Assembly: GCF_005870035.1 (NCBI RefSeq) | Contig: NZ_SWJG01000001.1 | Location: 248,001-312,000, forward strand | Direction: 5' to 3' | Length of the DNA stretch: 64,000 nt | Origin: Spirosoma lacussanchae | GTDB lineage: Bacteria; Bacteroidota; Bacteroidia; Cytophagales; Spirosomataceae | In this document: piece by piece, positions 53,706-61,603 of the stretch | How the letters are laid out: every line of letters starts with the position of its first letter | How positions within the stretch are numbered: the stretch's first letter is position 1 | The notes under the pieces: generated by a model | Told to the model about the DNA's origin: nothing | The model's input: only the letters and a program-made list of their open reading frames with translations | Database searches by the model: none | Program-made: the position numbers and the translations under genes

Positions 53706-53785
53706 CTAGTGATTGAGTGATTTCGTGAATGAGCGATTGAGTGGAAGCATCTACCGTTTTTCCACTCAATCGTTCATTCATGCAA
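53706..53785. repeat. heptad-rich palindromic intergenic element
   Basis: TGAATGAGCGATTGAGTGGA (53726-53745) and TCCACTCAATCGTTCATTCA (53761-53780) are inverted copies with one difference and a 15-base loop. GATTGAGTGA-type units continue outward. It fits exactly between the deoC start and the pseudouridine synthase stop. Confidence 0.7.
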
Positions 53786-53788
53786 TCG

Positions 53789-55627
53789 CTAATTCAGGTA
53801 TTTCAGCTTCACTACCTCTTTCGGGTCGAGGAAGCGCCACTTGCCGCGGGGGAGTTCTTTCTTGGTTAGCCCCGCAAAGGTGGTCCGGTCCAGCTTAGTG
53901 ACCTCGTAGCCCAGGTGCTCGAACATCCGGCGTACGATGCGGTTGCGGCCCGAGTGAATCTCAATGCCAACGACCTGCGCGTCGGGGGTGATGATGCTCA
54001 TCGAATCGGGCTTGATGGGGCCGTCTTCCAGCTCAATCCCTTTAAGTAGCGTTTCGAAATCCGCTTCGGTGATGGGTTTGTCGATTTCGACCTGGTAGAT
54101 TTTGCGGACGTTGTTGGAGGGGTGCGTCAGCTTGTCGGCCAGTTCGCCATCGTTGGTCAGTAGCAGCAAACCGGTTGTTTTACGATCGAGCCGCCCCACC
54201 GGATACAGCCGGAAATTACCGGCATCGGCTACTAGCTCCATTACCGTTTTGCGTTCTTCCGGGTCGTCGGTAGTGGTGATATAATCTTTGGGCTTGTTCA
54301 GCAGCACATAAACGAAGCGCTCGGGGTTAAGCACCTTGGTGCCGTACTTCACGGTATCACCGTCTTTCACGCGGAAGCCCATCTCGGTAACGACTTTGCC
54401 GTTTACCGTAATGTCGCCTTTGCTGATCAGTTCATCGGCTTCCCGGCGCGAGCAAACGCCCGAGTTCGCGATGTATCGGTTCAGCCGGGTCGTGTTCGGA
54501 TCGCCCGGTTCGCTGGTACGTGACCGATCGTCGACGGGGCGCGCCGGGGCTTTGCGGTCGGCTTTGGCGGGACGGTCTGCCGATGGACGCGATGGTTCGC
54601 TGTCGTCCCGGCGCGACCGGCGCTCGTAGGGCCGCTGGTCGATATTGTAGTTGGGCGCTTTTTCGTAGCGGCCGGTGCGCCGTTCGCCCGATTCTTTGCG
54701 TTGCTCCGGCGTAAATTTGTACGGTCCGTCGGTGCGGTCGTTGCTGCGCGAATCATCGTTCCGGCGGTTGCCGCGGGTATCTTCATCACGGCTGCGGTCA
54801 AAACGCGGCCGATCGTCGTTGCCCCGCTCAAACGAACGGTTACGCTCGTCGGCGTCGCGGTTGAAGCCACCTACGCGTTTGAACGCTGGTTTGTCGGCGC
54901 GGTCGGGCCGGTCGTTCCGGCCGCGGTCGAAACGTGGGCGCTCGGCTGACCCTTCGTCAGACCGGCCCCGCCGATCCGAAAAAGGCCGGGGCCGATCGGT
55001 ATTGCGGTCGCGGTCAAAACGGGGCCGATCGCGGTCGTTGCTGCGCGAATCGTCGCTCCGGCGTTCGAAACGGGGCCGGTCGCCAGCAGGCTGGTTGCGC
55101 CGGTCGGTAAATGGCCGTTCCGGGCGGTCGTCGCGGCTGCGCTCGAAGCGGGGCCGGTCGGTATTGCGGTCATCCCGGCCACGGTCGTTACGATCAAACC
55201 GCTCGGGGCGGCTGTCGCGTTCGTTGCGGGTACTGTCGTTGCGGTCGTTGAACCGTCGTTCGTTCCCGAACCGGTCGGTTTTATTGGCGTACGAGCGGCC
55301 ACCCCGGGAGTCGCCACTCCGGGAGTCGCCACTCCGGTCCGAAAAGCGGGGCCGGTCGCTGGTATCGTCTGTGCGTCGGGCCGGGCGGGGCCGGTCATTA
55401 CCTCTGTCATTGGTACGGTCGGCTGACCGGCGTTCGTCGTTCCGCTCAAAGCGGGGCCGATCAGTAGGGTTGCTATCCCGGTTGAAGCGGGGGCGTGATG
55501 CGTCATCACTGCCGCTGCCGCGGGAAAAGCGGGGCCGGTCGTCATCCCGACGACCGAATGAACGTTGCTCACCATCACGGCGCGGCTTTTGGCCGCCGGC
55601 TCTGTTCTGATCAAAATCCTGGTCCAT
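53789..55627 (-). CDS. pseudouridine synthase (RluB/RsuA type) with long Arg/Asp-rich leader
   Basis: A 612-residue protein. The C-terminal ~240 residues are a complete RsuA/RluB-family enzyme that modifies ribosomal RNA: an S4 domain (TRLNRYIANSGVCSRREADE) near 375 and the catalytic core with Asp in VGRLDRKTTGLLLLTNDGEL near 475. The N-terminal ~370 residues are low complexity and highly charged, with about eleven D-R-P-R-F-(E/D)-R-like units, and predicted to be disordered. Such leaders occur on Bacteroidota RluB homologues but this one is long. ATG 55627 starts MDQDFDQNRAGGQKPRRDG. The opposite strand of the leader gives long Ser/Arg shadow frames. Confidence 0.92.
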   Translation of the reverse strand: MDQDFDQNRAGGQKPRRDGEQRSFGRRDDDRPRFSRGSGSDDASRPRFNRDSNPTDRPRFERNDERRSADRTNDRGNDRPRPARRTDDTSDRPRFSDRSGDSRSGDSRGGRSYANKTDRFGNERRFNDRNDSTRNERDSRPERFDRNDRGRDDRNTDRPRFERSRDDRPERPFTDRRNQPAGDRPRFERRSDDSRSNDRDRPRFDRDRNTDRPRPFSDRRGRSDEGSAERPRFDRGRNDRPDRADKPAFKRVGGFNRDADERNRSFERGNDDRPRFDRSRDEDTRGNRRNDDSRSNDRTDGPYKFTPEQRKESGERRTGRYEKAPNYNIDQRPYERRSRRDDSEPSRPSADRPAKADRKAPARPVDDRSRTSEPGDPNTTRLNRYIANSGVCSRREADELISKGDITVNGKVVTEMGFRVKDGDTVKYGTKVLNPERFVYVLLNKPKDYITTTDDPEERKTVMELVADAGNFRLYPVGRLDRKTTGLLLLTNDGELADKLTHPSNNVRKIYQVEIDKPITEADFETLLKGIELEDGPIKPDSMSIITPDAQVVGIEIHSGRNRIVRRMFEHLGYEVTKLDRTTFAGLTKKELPRGKWRFLDPKEVVKLKYLN

Positions 55628-55713
55628 GGAAAAATACAGTAAGGTGTACTGTTTTGCTAAGTAAAAAGCGCTGATAATCAGGCTGTGTTGTTTGTACGGA
55701 GAAAAAAGGAGTG

Positions 55714-55721
55714 CAAAGTTA
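55714..55721 (-). promoter_or_regulatory. TAnnTTTG promoter box
   Basis: Minus-strand TAACTTTG is an exact -7 match 87 bases before the pseudouridine synthase ATG; a long leader would follow. It argues against the start at 55768. Confidence 0.45.
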
Positions 55722-55796
55722 CGGCTTTTCGCCACAACCCCTGCGAAGCCGTCTGAAGAGAAACGCATTTTATGACAAAAACAATCCAGAAGAGCC

Positions 55797-55818
55797 GTTA
55801 GTCGTTAGTCGATTAGTC
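55797..55818. repeat. short heptad repeat
   Basis: GTTAGTC-GTTAGTC-GATTAGTC lies between the divergent pseudouridine synthase and acetoacetyl-CoA synthetase genes. It resembles one arm of the heptad palindromes at 39.3, 44.3 and 53.7 kb. Confidence 0.5.
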
Positions 55819-55866
55819 GCTACACCCGAAAACTTCTGTCAACAACGTATTCCTTAGCACGCTTTT

Positions 55867-57855
55867 ATGTCCCGCCCGACACTCACCCCGCTCTACATAC
55901 CCGACTCGCGTACGGCCAGTCAGTCACTGATGAAGAAATACATCGACTGGCTATTCGTCAAAAAAGGCCTTTACTTCCGCGACTACGATGATTTGTGGGA
56001 CTGGTCTGTCACGGATCTCGAAGATTTCTGGGAAAGCATCTGGCAGTTTTTCGATGTGCAGGCCCGAACGCCTTACACCCAGGTAGTGTATCGCCCTACC
56101 GATGCCGACATGATCGGTACCGACTGGTTTACCGGCGCTACCCTCAACTATGCCGAACATATCTTCCGACATAAGAGCAACCAGCCCGCTATCCTCTACG
56201 CAGCCGAAGGTCCCGAATCGCGCCGGCAGCGGTTGCTGGCCCTGTCGTGGGCCGATCTGGAGTATCAGGTGGCGGCTGTGGCTGCGTATCTGCGGCAGCA
56301 GGGCGTTGGGGTGGGCGATCGGGTGGTGGCAGTGTTGCCCAACTGTCCCGAAGCGGTGGTTGCTTTTCTGGCTACCAACGCCATCGGAGCCGTCTGGTCG
56401 AGCTGCTCGCCCGATTTCGGGACAGCCAGCATCGTTGATCGGTTTCGCCAGATTGCGCCTAAGGTGCTGATCGCCGTTGATGGGTACCTGTATGGGGGCA
56501 AAGCCATCGATAAAACCGAGGCCATGCGTGAGCTGCGCCGGAGTCTGCCATCGCTCCGGCAGGTGGTCTGGATGCCTTATCTGGACGAAACCAGCCAGCT
56601 CGAACGGGCCGACCTCTGGGAAGACGTACTGCAAACGCCCGCACCCGACGGACTGACCTTCGAGCCGGTACCGTTCAACCACCCGATCTGGGTGCTCTAT
56701 TCGTCAGGGACGACGGGCAAACCAAAGGCCATCACCCATAGCGTGGGCGGCTGCCTGCTCGAACACCTCAAAGCGCTGGGGCTGCATCAGGACGTACGCG
56801 TTGGCGAACGTTATTTCTGGTATTCGACAACGGGCTGGATGATGTGGAACTTCGCCGTTGGGGCCATGCTGGTGGGGGCTACGCTGGTTCTGTACGACGG
56901 GGCGCCAGGGTATCCGGATATGGATATTCTGTGGAGTCTGGCCGAGCAGGCCCGTATTACACACTTCGGGGGCGGGGCGGCTTTCTATCTGGCCTGCCTG
57001 CGCGCTGGCCTGAATCCGGCTGCTACGCACCGCTTCCCCTATCTGCGGACCATCGGCTCAACGGGCTCACCCCTGCCAGCAGAAGGGTTTCGGTGGATCT
57101 ATGAATCGATAAAGAAAGATGTCTGGCTGATCTCGTTCAGCGGAGGAACCGACGTCTGTAGCGGGTTTGTGGGGGGGAACCCCATGCTGCCGGTCTACGA
57201 AGGCGAAATTCAGTGCCGGTTGCTGGGCTGCAAGGTAGAAGCGTTCGACGAGCAGGCCAGGCCGGTACGGGGCGAACTGGGCGAAATGGTGATTCTGGAG
57301 CCGATGCCGTCGATGCCGATCTATTTCTGGAACGATCCCGGCAACGATCGATACCGCAAAAGCTATTTTGCCGACTACCCGGGTATCTGGCGACATGGCG
57401 ACTACATCCGGATCACCGAGCGGAGCGGGGTTATCATCTACGGCCGCTCCGACGCCACCCTTAACCGCGACGGCGTCCGGATCGGAACCGCCGAAATTTA
57501 CAGTGCCGTAGAGAGCCTGCCCGAAATAGCCGATAGCCTGGTCGTAGGAGTCGAGCAGCCGGGCGGGCAGTATTTTATGCCGCTCTTCGTCGTGCTGCAC
57601 GACGGCGTCGAACTGACCGATGAGCTAACCAAACGTATTAAACAAACGCTGCGCAGCCAGTTCAGCCCCCGGCATGTGCCCGACGCTATCTACCAGATCG
57701 GCGATGTACCGTATACCATCAGCGGTAAAAAGCTTGAAACCCCCGTCAAAAAGATGCTGTCGGGGATGGACGCTACTCTGGCTACCAGCAAAGACACGCT
57801 ACGGAACCCGGCCTCGCTCGATCAGTTTGCCGAAATCGTGCTGAAGCGAAACTAA
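55867..57855 (+). CDS. acetoacetyl-CoA synthetase
   Basis: A 662-residue ANL-superfamily ligase that activates acetoacetate with ATP to acetoacetyl-CoA, for ketone-body or polyhydroxybutyrate use. It is the length of the family and has its long N-terminal extension (LYIPDSRTASQSLMKKYIDW). Motifs include VWSSCSPDFGTASIVDRF near residue 178, the phosphate loop VLYSSGTTGKPKAITHS near 277, WMMWNFAVGAMLVGATLVLY near 317, SFSGGTDVCSGFVGGN near 420, GRSDATLNRDGVRIG near 530 and the catalytic Lys region ISGKKLETPVKK near 618. Start ATG 55867 fits. No partner thiolase or transferase is adjacent. Confidence 0.95.
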   Translation: MSRPTLTPLYIPDSRTASQSLMKKYIDWLFVKKGLYFRDYDDLWDWSVTDLEDFWESIWQFFDVQARTPYTQVVYRPTDADMIGTDWFTGATLNYAEHIFRHKSNQPAILYAAEGPESRRQRLLALSWADLEYQVAAVAAYLRQQGVGVGDRVVAVLPNCPEAVVAFLATNAIGAVWSSCSPDFGTASIVDRFRQIAPKVLIAVDGYLYGGKAIDKTEAMRELRRSLPSLRQVVWMPYLDETSQLERADLWEDVLQTPAPDGLTFEPVPFNHPIWVLYSSGTTGKPKAITHSVGGCLLEHLKALGLHQDVRVGERYFWYSTTGWMMWNFAVGAMLVGATLVLYDGAPGYPDMDILWSLAEQARITHFGGGAAFYLACLRAGLNPAATHRFPYLRTIGSTGSPLPAEGFRWIYESIKKDVWLISFSGGTDVCSGFVGGNPMLPVYEGEIQCRLLGCKVEAFDEQARPVRGELGEMVILEPMPSMPIYFWNDPGNDRYRKSYFADYPGIWRHGDYIRITERSGVIIYGRSDATLNRDGVRIGTAEIYSAVESLPEIADSLVVGVEQPGGQYFMPLFVVLHDGVELTDELTKRIKQTLRSQFSPRHVPDAIYQIGDVPYTISGKKLETPVKKMLSGMDATLATSKDTLRNPASLDQFAEIVLKRN

Positions 57856-57859
57856 CGCG

Positions 57860-57979
57860 TTAGCTGGGTCGGACCAGGAGCTTCTCGGCAAAGTGCTCGT
57901 AGGCCAGCAGCTTCCTGACTATGTCTACGTCATCGTTGTTCAGCAGATCGCTAATAATCAGTTGATACAGGTTGGCCAT
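57860..57979 (-). pseudogene. small orphan coding remnant
   Basis: On the minus strand a 39-codon frame reads MANLYQLIISDLLNNDDVDI and ends FAEKLLVRPS before TAA. The frame continues upstream only to a TGA at about 58017. The amphipathic helical pattern looks like a protein C-terminus, so it may be what is left of a longer gene, next to a broken ABC exporter. It could also be a chance frame. Not identified. Confidence 0.3.
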
Positions 57980-58011
57980 ATCCTGCAGTTTAGCCGCTGC
58001 GGACTGGCAAC

Positions 58012-58493
58012 ATGTTCATTGGCGAGTACGACATCTGGCACCTGCATGCCGATAGCCTCCGCCGGGTGGTGAGTGTAGTGTCGTAGAAGATCGAGCTGTT
58101 TGCCGGCAACGTAATTGAAATAGGGCCGTCGGCGACGAAGAACCGGACATGCAGCGCATCCTGACCATATATGGCCAGCTCGGCAATACCGATTTTGTTG
58201 AGCGAATGTTAAATTTATCTGGGAGAAAACGAGTCTACCCTGTTCTGAACAAAGTCAGGTCGGCGCTTGATCCAGCCTCTGAGAACTACGGGCAGCAGAC
58301 GGTACAGCTGCTCTGAAGAGCCGGCAAAACCATCATTATTGTTGTCTACCTACTGACTACCGTTAGCAAGGCCGATACCATCATTATATTGAAGCAAGGG
58401 CGGGTTATTAAAAAAGGAAAGCACACAGAATTGCTGCGAAATGGCAAGGCGTATTTCGGTTCTGGCAGCAGCAGACGGAATGGATGTAGATTA
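58012..58493 (+). pseudogene. decayed ABC exporter ATP-binding domain
   Basis: Read with frame changes, this is the second half of the ATPase of an exporter-type ABC protein: IGEYDIWHLHADSLRRVVSV, an in-frame TAG at 58084, then KIELFAGNVIE, a shift near 58121, and GDEEPDMQRIL. NTDFVERMLNLSG leads into a deletion that removes Walker B, then SALDPASENYGQQTVQLL and a TGA at 58312-58314. GKTIIIVVYLLTTVSKADTI follows with Tyr in place of the H-loop His, then LKQGRVIKKGKHTELL, and a last shift before FWQQQTEWM and TAG at 58487. The Walker A and membrane parts are absent. It resembles bacteriocin-type exporters of Bacteroidota. Confidence 0.75.
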
Positions 58494-58856
58494 AAAATTG
58501 ATTAAAATATATAAGTATACTAACTCTTGCTAGTGAATAGATAATTAGTTAAATGGTTTAAGTAAATAAAGAGATTGTATTTGTATATACAGAATTGCTT
58601 ATCGGTTGATTATAAGCCTCCTGGTTTTCGTAGAAACTAACAATTTGTAAAGTAGGGAAGAGCTCGTCGGATGACTTTGCTGGCTTTACGGACCGTCTAA
58701 TAAATTTAGGGCACGATAGTCCCCTCAACCCACCAAATTAAGCTGGGATTCAAGCCATAAGTACGTTCGGTTAGCCGGATTAAAAGTTGTGGTTTTTTTA
58801 TTAATCCAGTAACCGATAGAAATAGATACAGTCTAAACTTTCAAAACGCTCAATAT
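58494..58856. other. AT-rich non-coding region before the polysaccharide locus
   Basis: About 360 bases, far more AT-rich than anything else in the window, with no frame of gene length. A loose inverted repeat GGATTAA / TTAATCC (near 58777-58808) brackets a run of T. The region is likely the promoter and regulatory region of the receiver gene; I can place no exact promoter box in it. Confidence 0.5.
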
Positions 58857-59339
58857 ATGGACCGTAAACACCGACTACTCATTGTGGACCAAAATCCGTA
58901 CGTAGCCGATATTCTTGTACAGACGCTTCGCCAGGATTTTGCTATTACCGTAGCAAAATCTGGTCAGGAGGCCGCCCAGCTAATTGTGCAGGGTTGCCGC
59001 TTTGATTGCGTACTCACTGAACTGAACCTGCCCTCGCTGGGTGGGCTTGAACTAACTCGGCTCATTCGTACCAATCGGCTAATGAGTCACATTCCGGTTG
59101 TTGCCCTTTCCGACGCTCACGACAGCGACACACGTATTCGCAGTCTTGAGGAAGGAGTTGACAATGTCGTTCTGAAACCATTCAATCCACTGGAAGTAAA
59201 AGCAAAACTTCATGCCCTGCTACGGCGAACCGTATTCCCGGTCGAAGAAGGGCTTAAGCGACCCGTTCTGGCCCGGACGCAGCCACGAACTAATTTGCTC
59301 CGGCAGCTGAGATCACGCGTGATGTCTCTCATACTCTGA
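58857..59339 (+). CDS. stand-alone atypical receiver-domain protein
   Basis: A 160-residue CheY-like receiver with no DNA-binding or enzyme domain. The fold is clear (LLIVDQNPYVADILVQTLRQ at the start, VALSDAHDSDTRIRSLEEG near 82, VVLKPFNPLEVKAKLHALLR near 104). The phospho-acceptor position is Glu55 (VLTELNLP) instead of Asp, and the usual second acidic residue of the metal site is Gln12 (IVDQN). Ser85 and Lys107 are kept. A Glu at this place cannot be normally phosphorylated and may mimic the active state. An Arg-rich ~35-residue tail ends the protein. It opens the polysaccharide locus, 95 bases before the sugar-transferase gene. Confidence 0.85.
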   Translation: MDRKHRLLIVDQNPYVADILVQTLRQDFAITVAKSGQEAAQLIVQGCRFDCVLTELNLPSLGGLELTRLIRTNRLMSHIPVVALSDAHDSDTRIRSLEEGVDNVVLKPFNPLEVKAKLHALLRRTVFPVEEGLKRPVLARTQPRTNLLRQLRSRVMSLIL

Positions 59340-59434
59340 AAGAAAGCGCGGTTGCTCAATGCCATTTTTCCTGATTATTAATTAAACGGTTTTGCAGCAC
59401 TATTACCTGATAAACTCACCTAATAACTTGCAAA

Positions 59435-60685
59435 ATGTGTGCCAAAGTGTTGAAATCGGAATTGAAAAATGTAGTGACTCAGGTCAATTCCGGGAGTAAA
59501 TCGTCCGATTTGTGTCTGATACTGTCGGAGAATGGCACCGCTGCAACGCATAGGATAACCTCAATCGTTGGAAAGTACGGCCCGGTTGAGCGTTATGAGA
59601 GCGTAAGTGAGTTCGAAAAAGGGCTATCAGAAGCGGTAGCCCTTAGCCTTATTATTGTTGATGTGAGCTACGAAAAAGACGTGGCCAACCTGATCCGTAC
59701 CCACGTCCGACATCGACTGGTGCCGGTTCTGGTGATGTCGGACTCCGCCGAACCCCGGCTCTCATCGGCCCTTTTTTCGAGTGGAGTGACTGATATTCTG
59801 CTACTTGGCGAAGGCGATGGCCGGATTAATACCAAGATTCAGTATTACATCGACCTGAAAAAACGGATACAGACAAGCCAACGGGCCGAACGCACAACGC
59901 CATTTCAACATTTTCGGTTACCCTGGTGGAAACGGCTGATTGATATCGCCGTTTCGTCAATTGCCTTATTGATTCTATCGCCTTTGCTATTGCTGGTAGC
60001 AATCGCTATTGTTATCGACAGTAAAGGCCCCGCTTTTTATATGTCAAAACGCGCGGGAACAAATTTCCGGGTGTTCAATATGTATAAATTCAGGACCATG
60101 AAGGTCCAGGCCGACCAACAATTGAGTAGCATGGCCGCTAGCAATATCTATGCCAGTATTTCGGCAGAATCGCCAGGCATTAATGATTTGTCGGCGGCAG
60201 GAGAACGGCTGTGCACCGATTGCCAGCAGCAGGGAACCAGCTGCCAACGACTGCTGATCGATCATAACCAGACCATCTGTGAGAAGCAGTACCTGCGGCA
60301 AAGTAATGAATCCGCTAAGTTCATGAAATTCCGCAACGACCCGCGCATTACCCGGCTGGGTACGTTTCTGCGGAACAGCAGTATTGACGAGTTGCCGCAG
60401 TTGGTAAATGTGCTGCTGGGCGATATGTCACTAGTAGGGAACCGGCCGTTGCCGCTGTACGAAGCCGAAAAGCTAACCTCCGACGAGTTTGCGCAACGGT
60501 TTGCCGGCCCGGCGGGCCTGACGGGTTTATGGCAGATAAAAAAACGGGCCAGGGGGCAGGGGCCCATGTCGGATCGGGAGCGGACCCTGCTTGATATTGA
60601 TTATGCCAGCAGTTTCTCGTTCCGAACGGACGCGTATATCATATGGCGAACCTTTTTCAGCTTATGGCAGAAGGAGAACGTCTAA
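59435..60685 (+). CDS. receiver-like domain fused to bacterial sugar transferase
   Basis: A 416-residue polysaccharide-initiating enzyme that would put the first sugar phosphate on undecaprenyl phosphate. Residues ~20-145 look like a degenerate receiver domain (LILSENGTAATHRITSIV, LSLIIVDVSYEKDVANL) without the metal-site acid pair. One hydrophobic segment (RLIDIAVSSIALLILSPLLL) at ~165-195 and the catalytic domain follow (SKRAGTNFRVFNMYKFRTMK; NDPRITRLGTFLRNSSIDEL; LLGDMSLVGNRPLPLYEAEK). An insert near 265-300 has four Cys (C-x2-C-x6-C, then ICEKQ) and may bind metal. The next gene overlaps its 3' end by up to 43 bases. Confidence 0.9.
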   Translation: MCAKVLKSELKNVVTQVNSGSKSSDLCLILSENGTAATHRITSIVGKYGPVERYESVSEFEKGLSEAVALSLIIVDVSYEKDVANLIRTHVRHRLVPVLVMSDSAEPRLSSALFSSGVTDILLLGEGDGRINTKIQYYIDLKKRIQTSQRAERTTPFQHFRLPWWKRLIDIAVSSIALLILSPLLLLVAIAIVIDSKGPAFYMSKRAGTNFRVFNMYKFRTMKVQADQQLSSMAASNIYASISAESPGINDLSAAGERLCTDCQQQGTSCQRLLIDHNQTICEKQYLRQSNESAKFMKFRNDPRITRLGTFLRNSSIDELPQLVNVLLGDMSLVGNRPLPLYEAEKLTSDEFAQRFAGPAGLTGLWQIKKRARGQGPMSDRERTLLDIDYASSFSFRTDAYIIWRTFFSLWQKENV

Positions 60686-61587
60686 CCCCCGCGCCTGCCT
60701 GCGTTTCTATTGTTACCATCAATTATAACCAGGCCGAAACGACCCGCGAGTTTCTGGAGTCAGCCCGTATGCTAACCTACCCGAACGTTGAAATCGTGGT
60801 GGTGGATAACGCGTCTGAAACCGCTTTACTTACCCAGATCGACCCCGCCCGGTACCCGAATCTGAAGGTCGTGCGGAGCGACACGAACCTGGGCTTTACG
60901 GGGGGCAATAACCTGGGCATGGACCACGCGCGGGGCGACTATTTCTTTATCGTCAATAACGATACCGAGCTGGAGCCGTCTGTCCTGGAAGCCTTGCTGG
61001 CGCCTTTCGACCTGAATAGTCAGGTTGGCGTTACATGCCCCAAAATTCGCTTCTATGATTCGCCCCGGCTGGTGCAGTATGCCGGCTATAATCCGATGAA
61101 CATGTACACGGGCACGGCGACTATAATTGGTTACAATCAAACCGACGACGGACGCTACGACCGGCCCGGCCCAACCAACTTTGCCCACGGCTGTGCCATG
61201 CTCGTGAGCCGGAAGGTGGTTGAGCGGGTAGGCCGGTTTGCCGATCGGTTCTTTCTGTATTATGAAGAACTGGACTGGTCGCAGCGCATACGCAATGCCG
61301 GTTTTCTGATTTATTACCAGCCGCAGGTTACGATTTTGCATAAAGAGTCGGTATCGGTTGGTCGGGAAAGTCCGCTGCGTACCTATTACCTGACGCGCAA
61401 CCGGATCCTGTATATGCGCCGTCACTGTTCGTTGTTTCAACGTTTGGTTTTTTATAGCTTCTTTGCGGCACTAGTGTTACCGAAGCACGTGATTTCGTAT
61501 CTTGCAAGAGGGCAGTTTACCCATGCCCGTGCTTTCCTGAACGGCGTGCTGTGGAACGTCCGATCGGCCAGTGTCTCCCCGGTTTAG
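60643..61587 (+). CDS. family 2 glycosyltransferase
   Basis: A 314-residue inverting GT-A transferase of the rhamnosyltransferase-like type. Motifs are SIVTINYNQAETTREFLES near residue 24, VVVDNASETALL near 49, LGFTGGNNLGMDHARGDYFF near 86, the DXD-type NNDTELEP near 107 and the acceptor-site LYYEELDWSQRIRNAGF near 207. A hydrophobic C-terminal segment (LVFYSFFAALVLPKHVISYL) may attach it to the membrane. The start could be ATG 60643 or ATG 60664; both overlap the sugar-transferase end and suggest translational coupling. It would extend the lipid-linked repeat unit. Confidence 0.92.
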   Translation: MANLFQLMAEGERLTPAPACVSIVTINYNQAETTREFLESARMLTYPNVEIVVVDNASETALLTQIDPARYPNLKVVRSDTNLGFTGGNNLGMDHARGDYFFIVNNDTELEPSVLEALLAPFDLNSQVGVTCPKIRFYDSPRLVQYAGYNPMNMYTGTATIIGYNQTDDGRYDRPGPTNFAHGCAMLVSRKVVERVGRFADRFFLYYEELDWSQRIRNAGFLIYYQPQVTILHKESVSVGRESPLRTYYLTRNRILYMRRHCSLFQRLVFYSFFAALVLPKHVISYLARGQFTHARAFLNGVLWNVRSASVSPV

Positions 61588-61603
61588 CCCCTTCATCTCC
61601 CCC

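Noticed and set aside
53704..53781. N-terminal extension of the deoC-like protein to 53781
   Set aside because: The extra residues are translated from the palindromic element, and the family start matches ATG 53703.
54675..55610. 311-codon plus-strand Ser/Arg-rich frame
   Set aside because: It is the complement of the D-R-P-R-F repeat leader of the pseudouridine synthase. Its low complexity comes from the same repeats.
55628..55768. N-terminal extension of the pseudouridine synthase to 55768
   Set aside because: A promoter box lies inside this stretch, and the sequence is hydrophobic and unlike the leader.
57852..57863. CTAACGCGTTAG palindrome after the acetoacetyl-CoA synthetase gene as a terminator
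   Set aside because: Only 12 bases, no loop, no U-run; probably chance around the stop codon.
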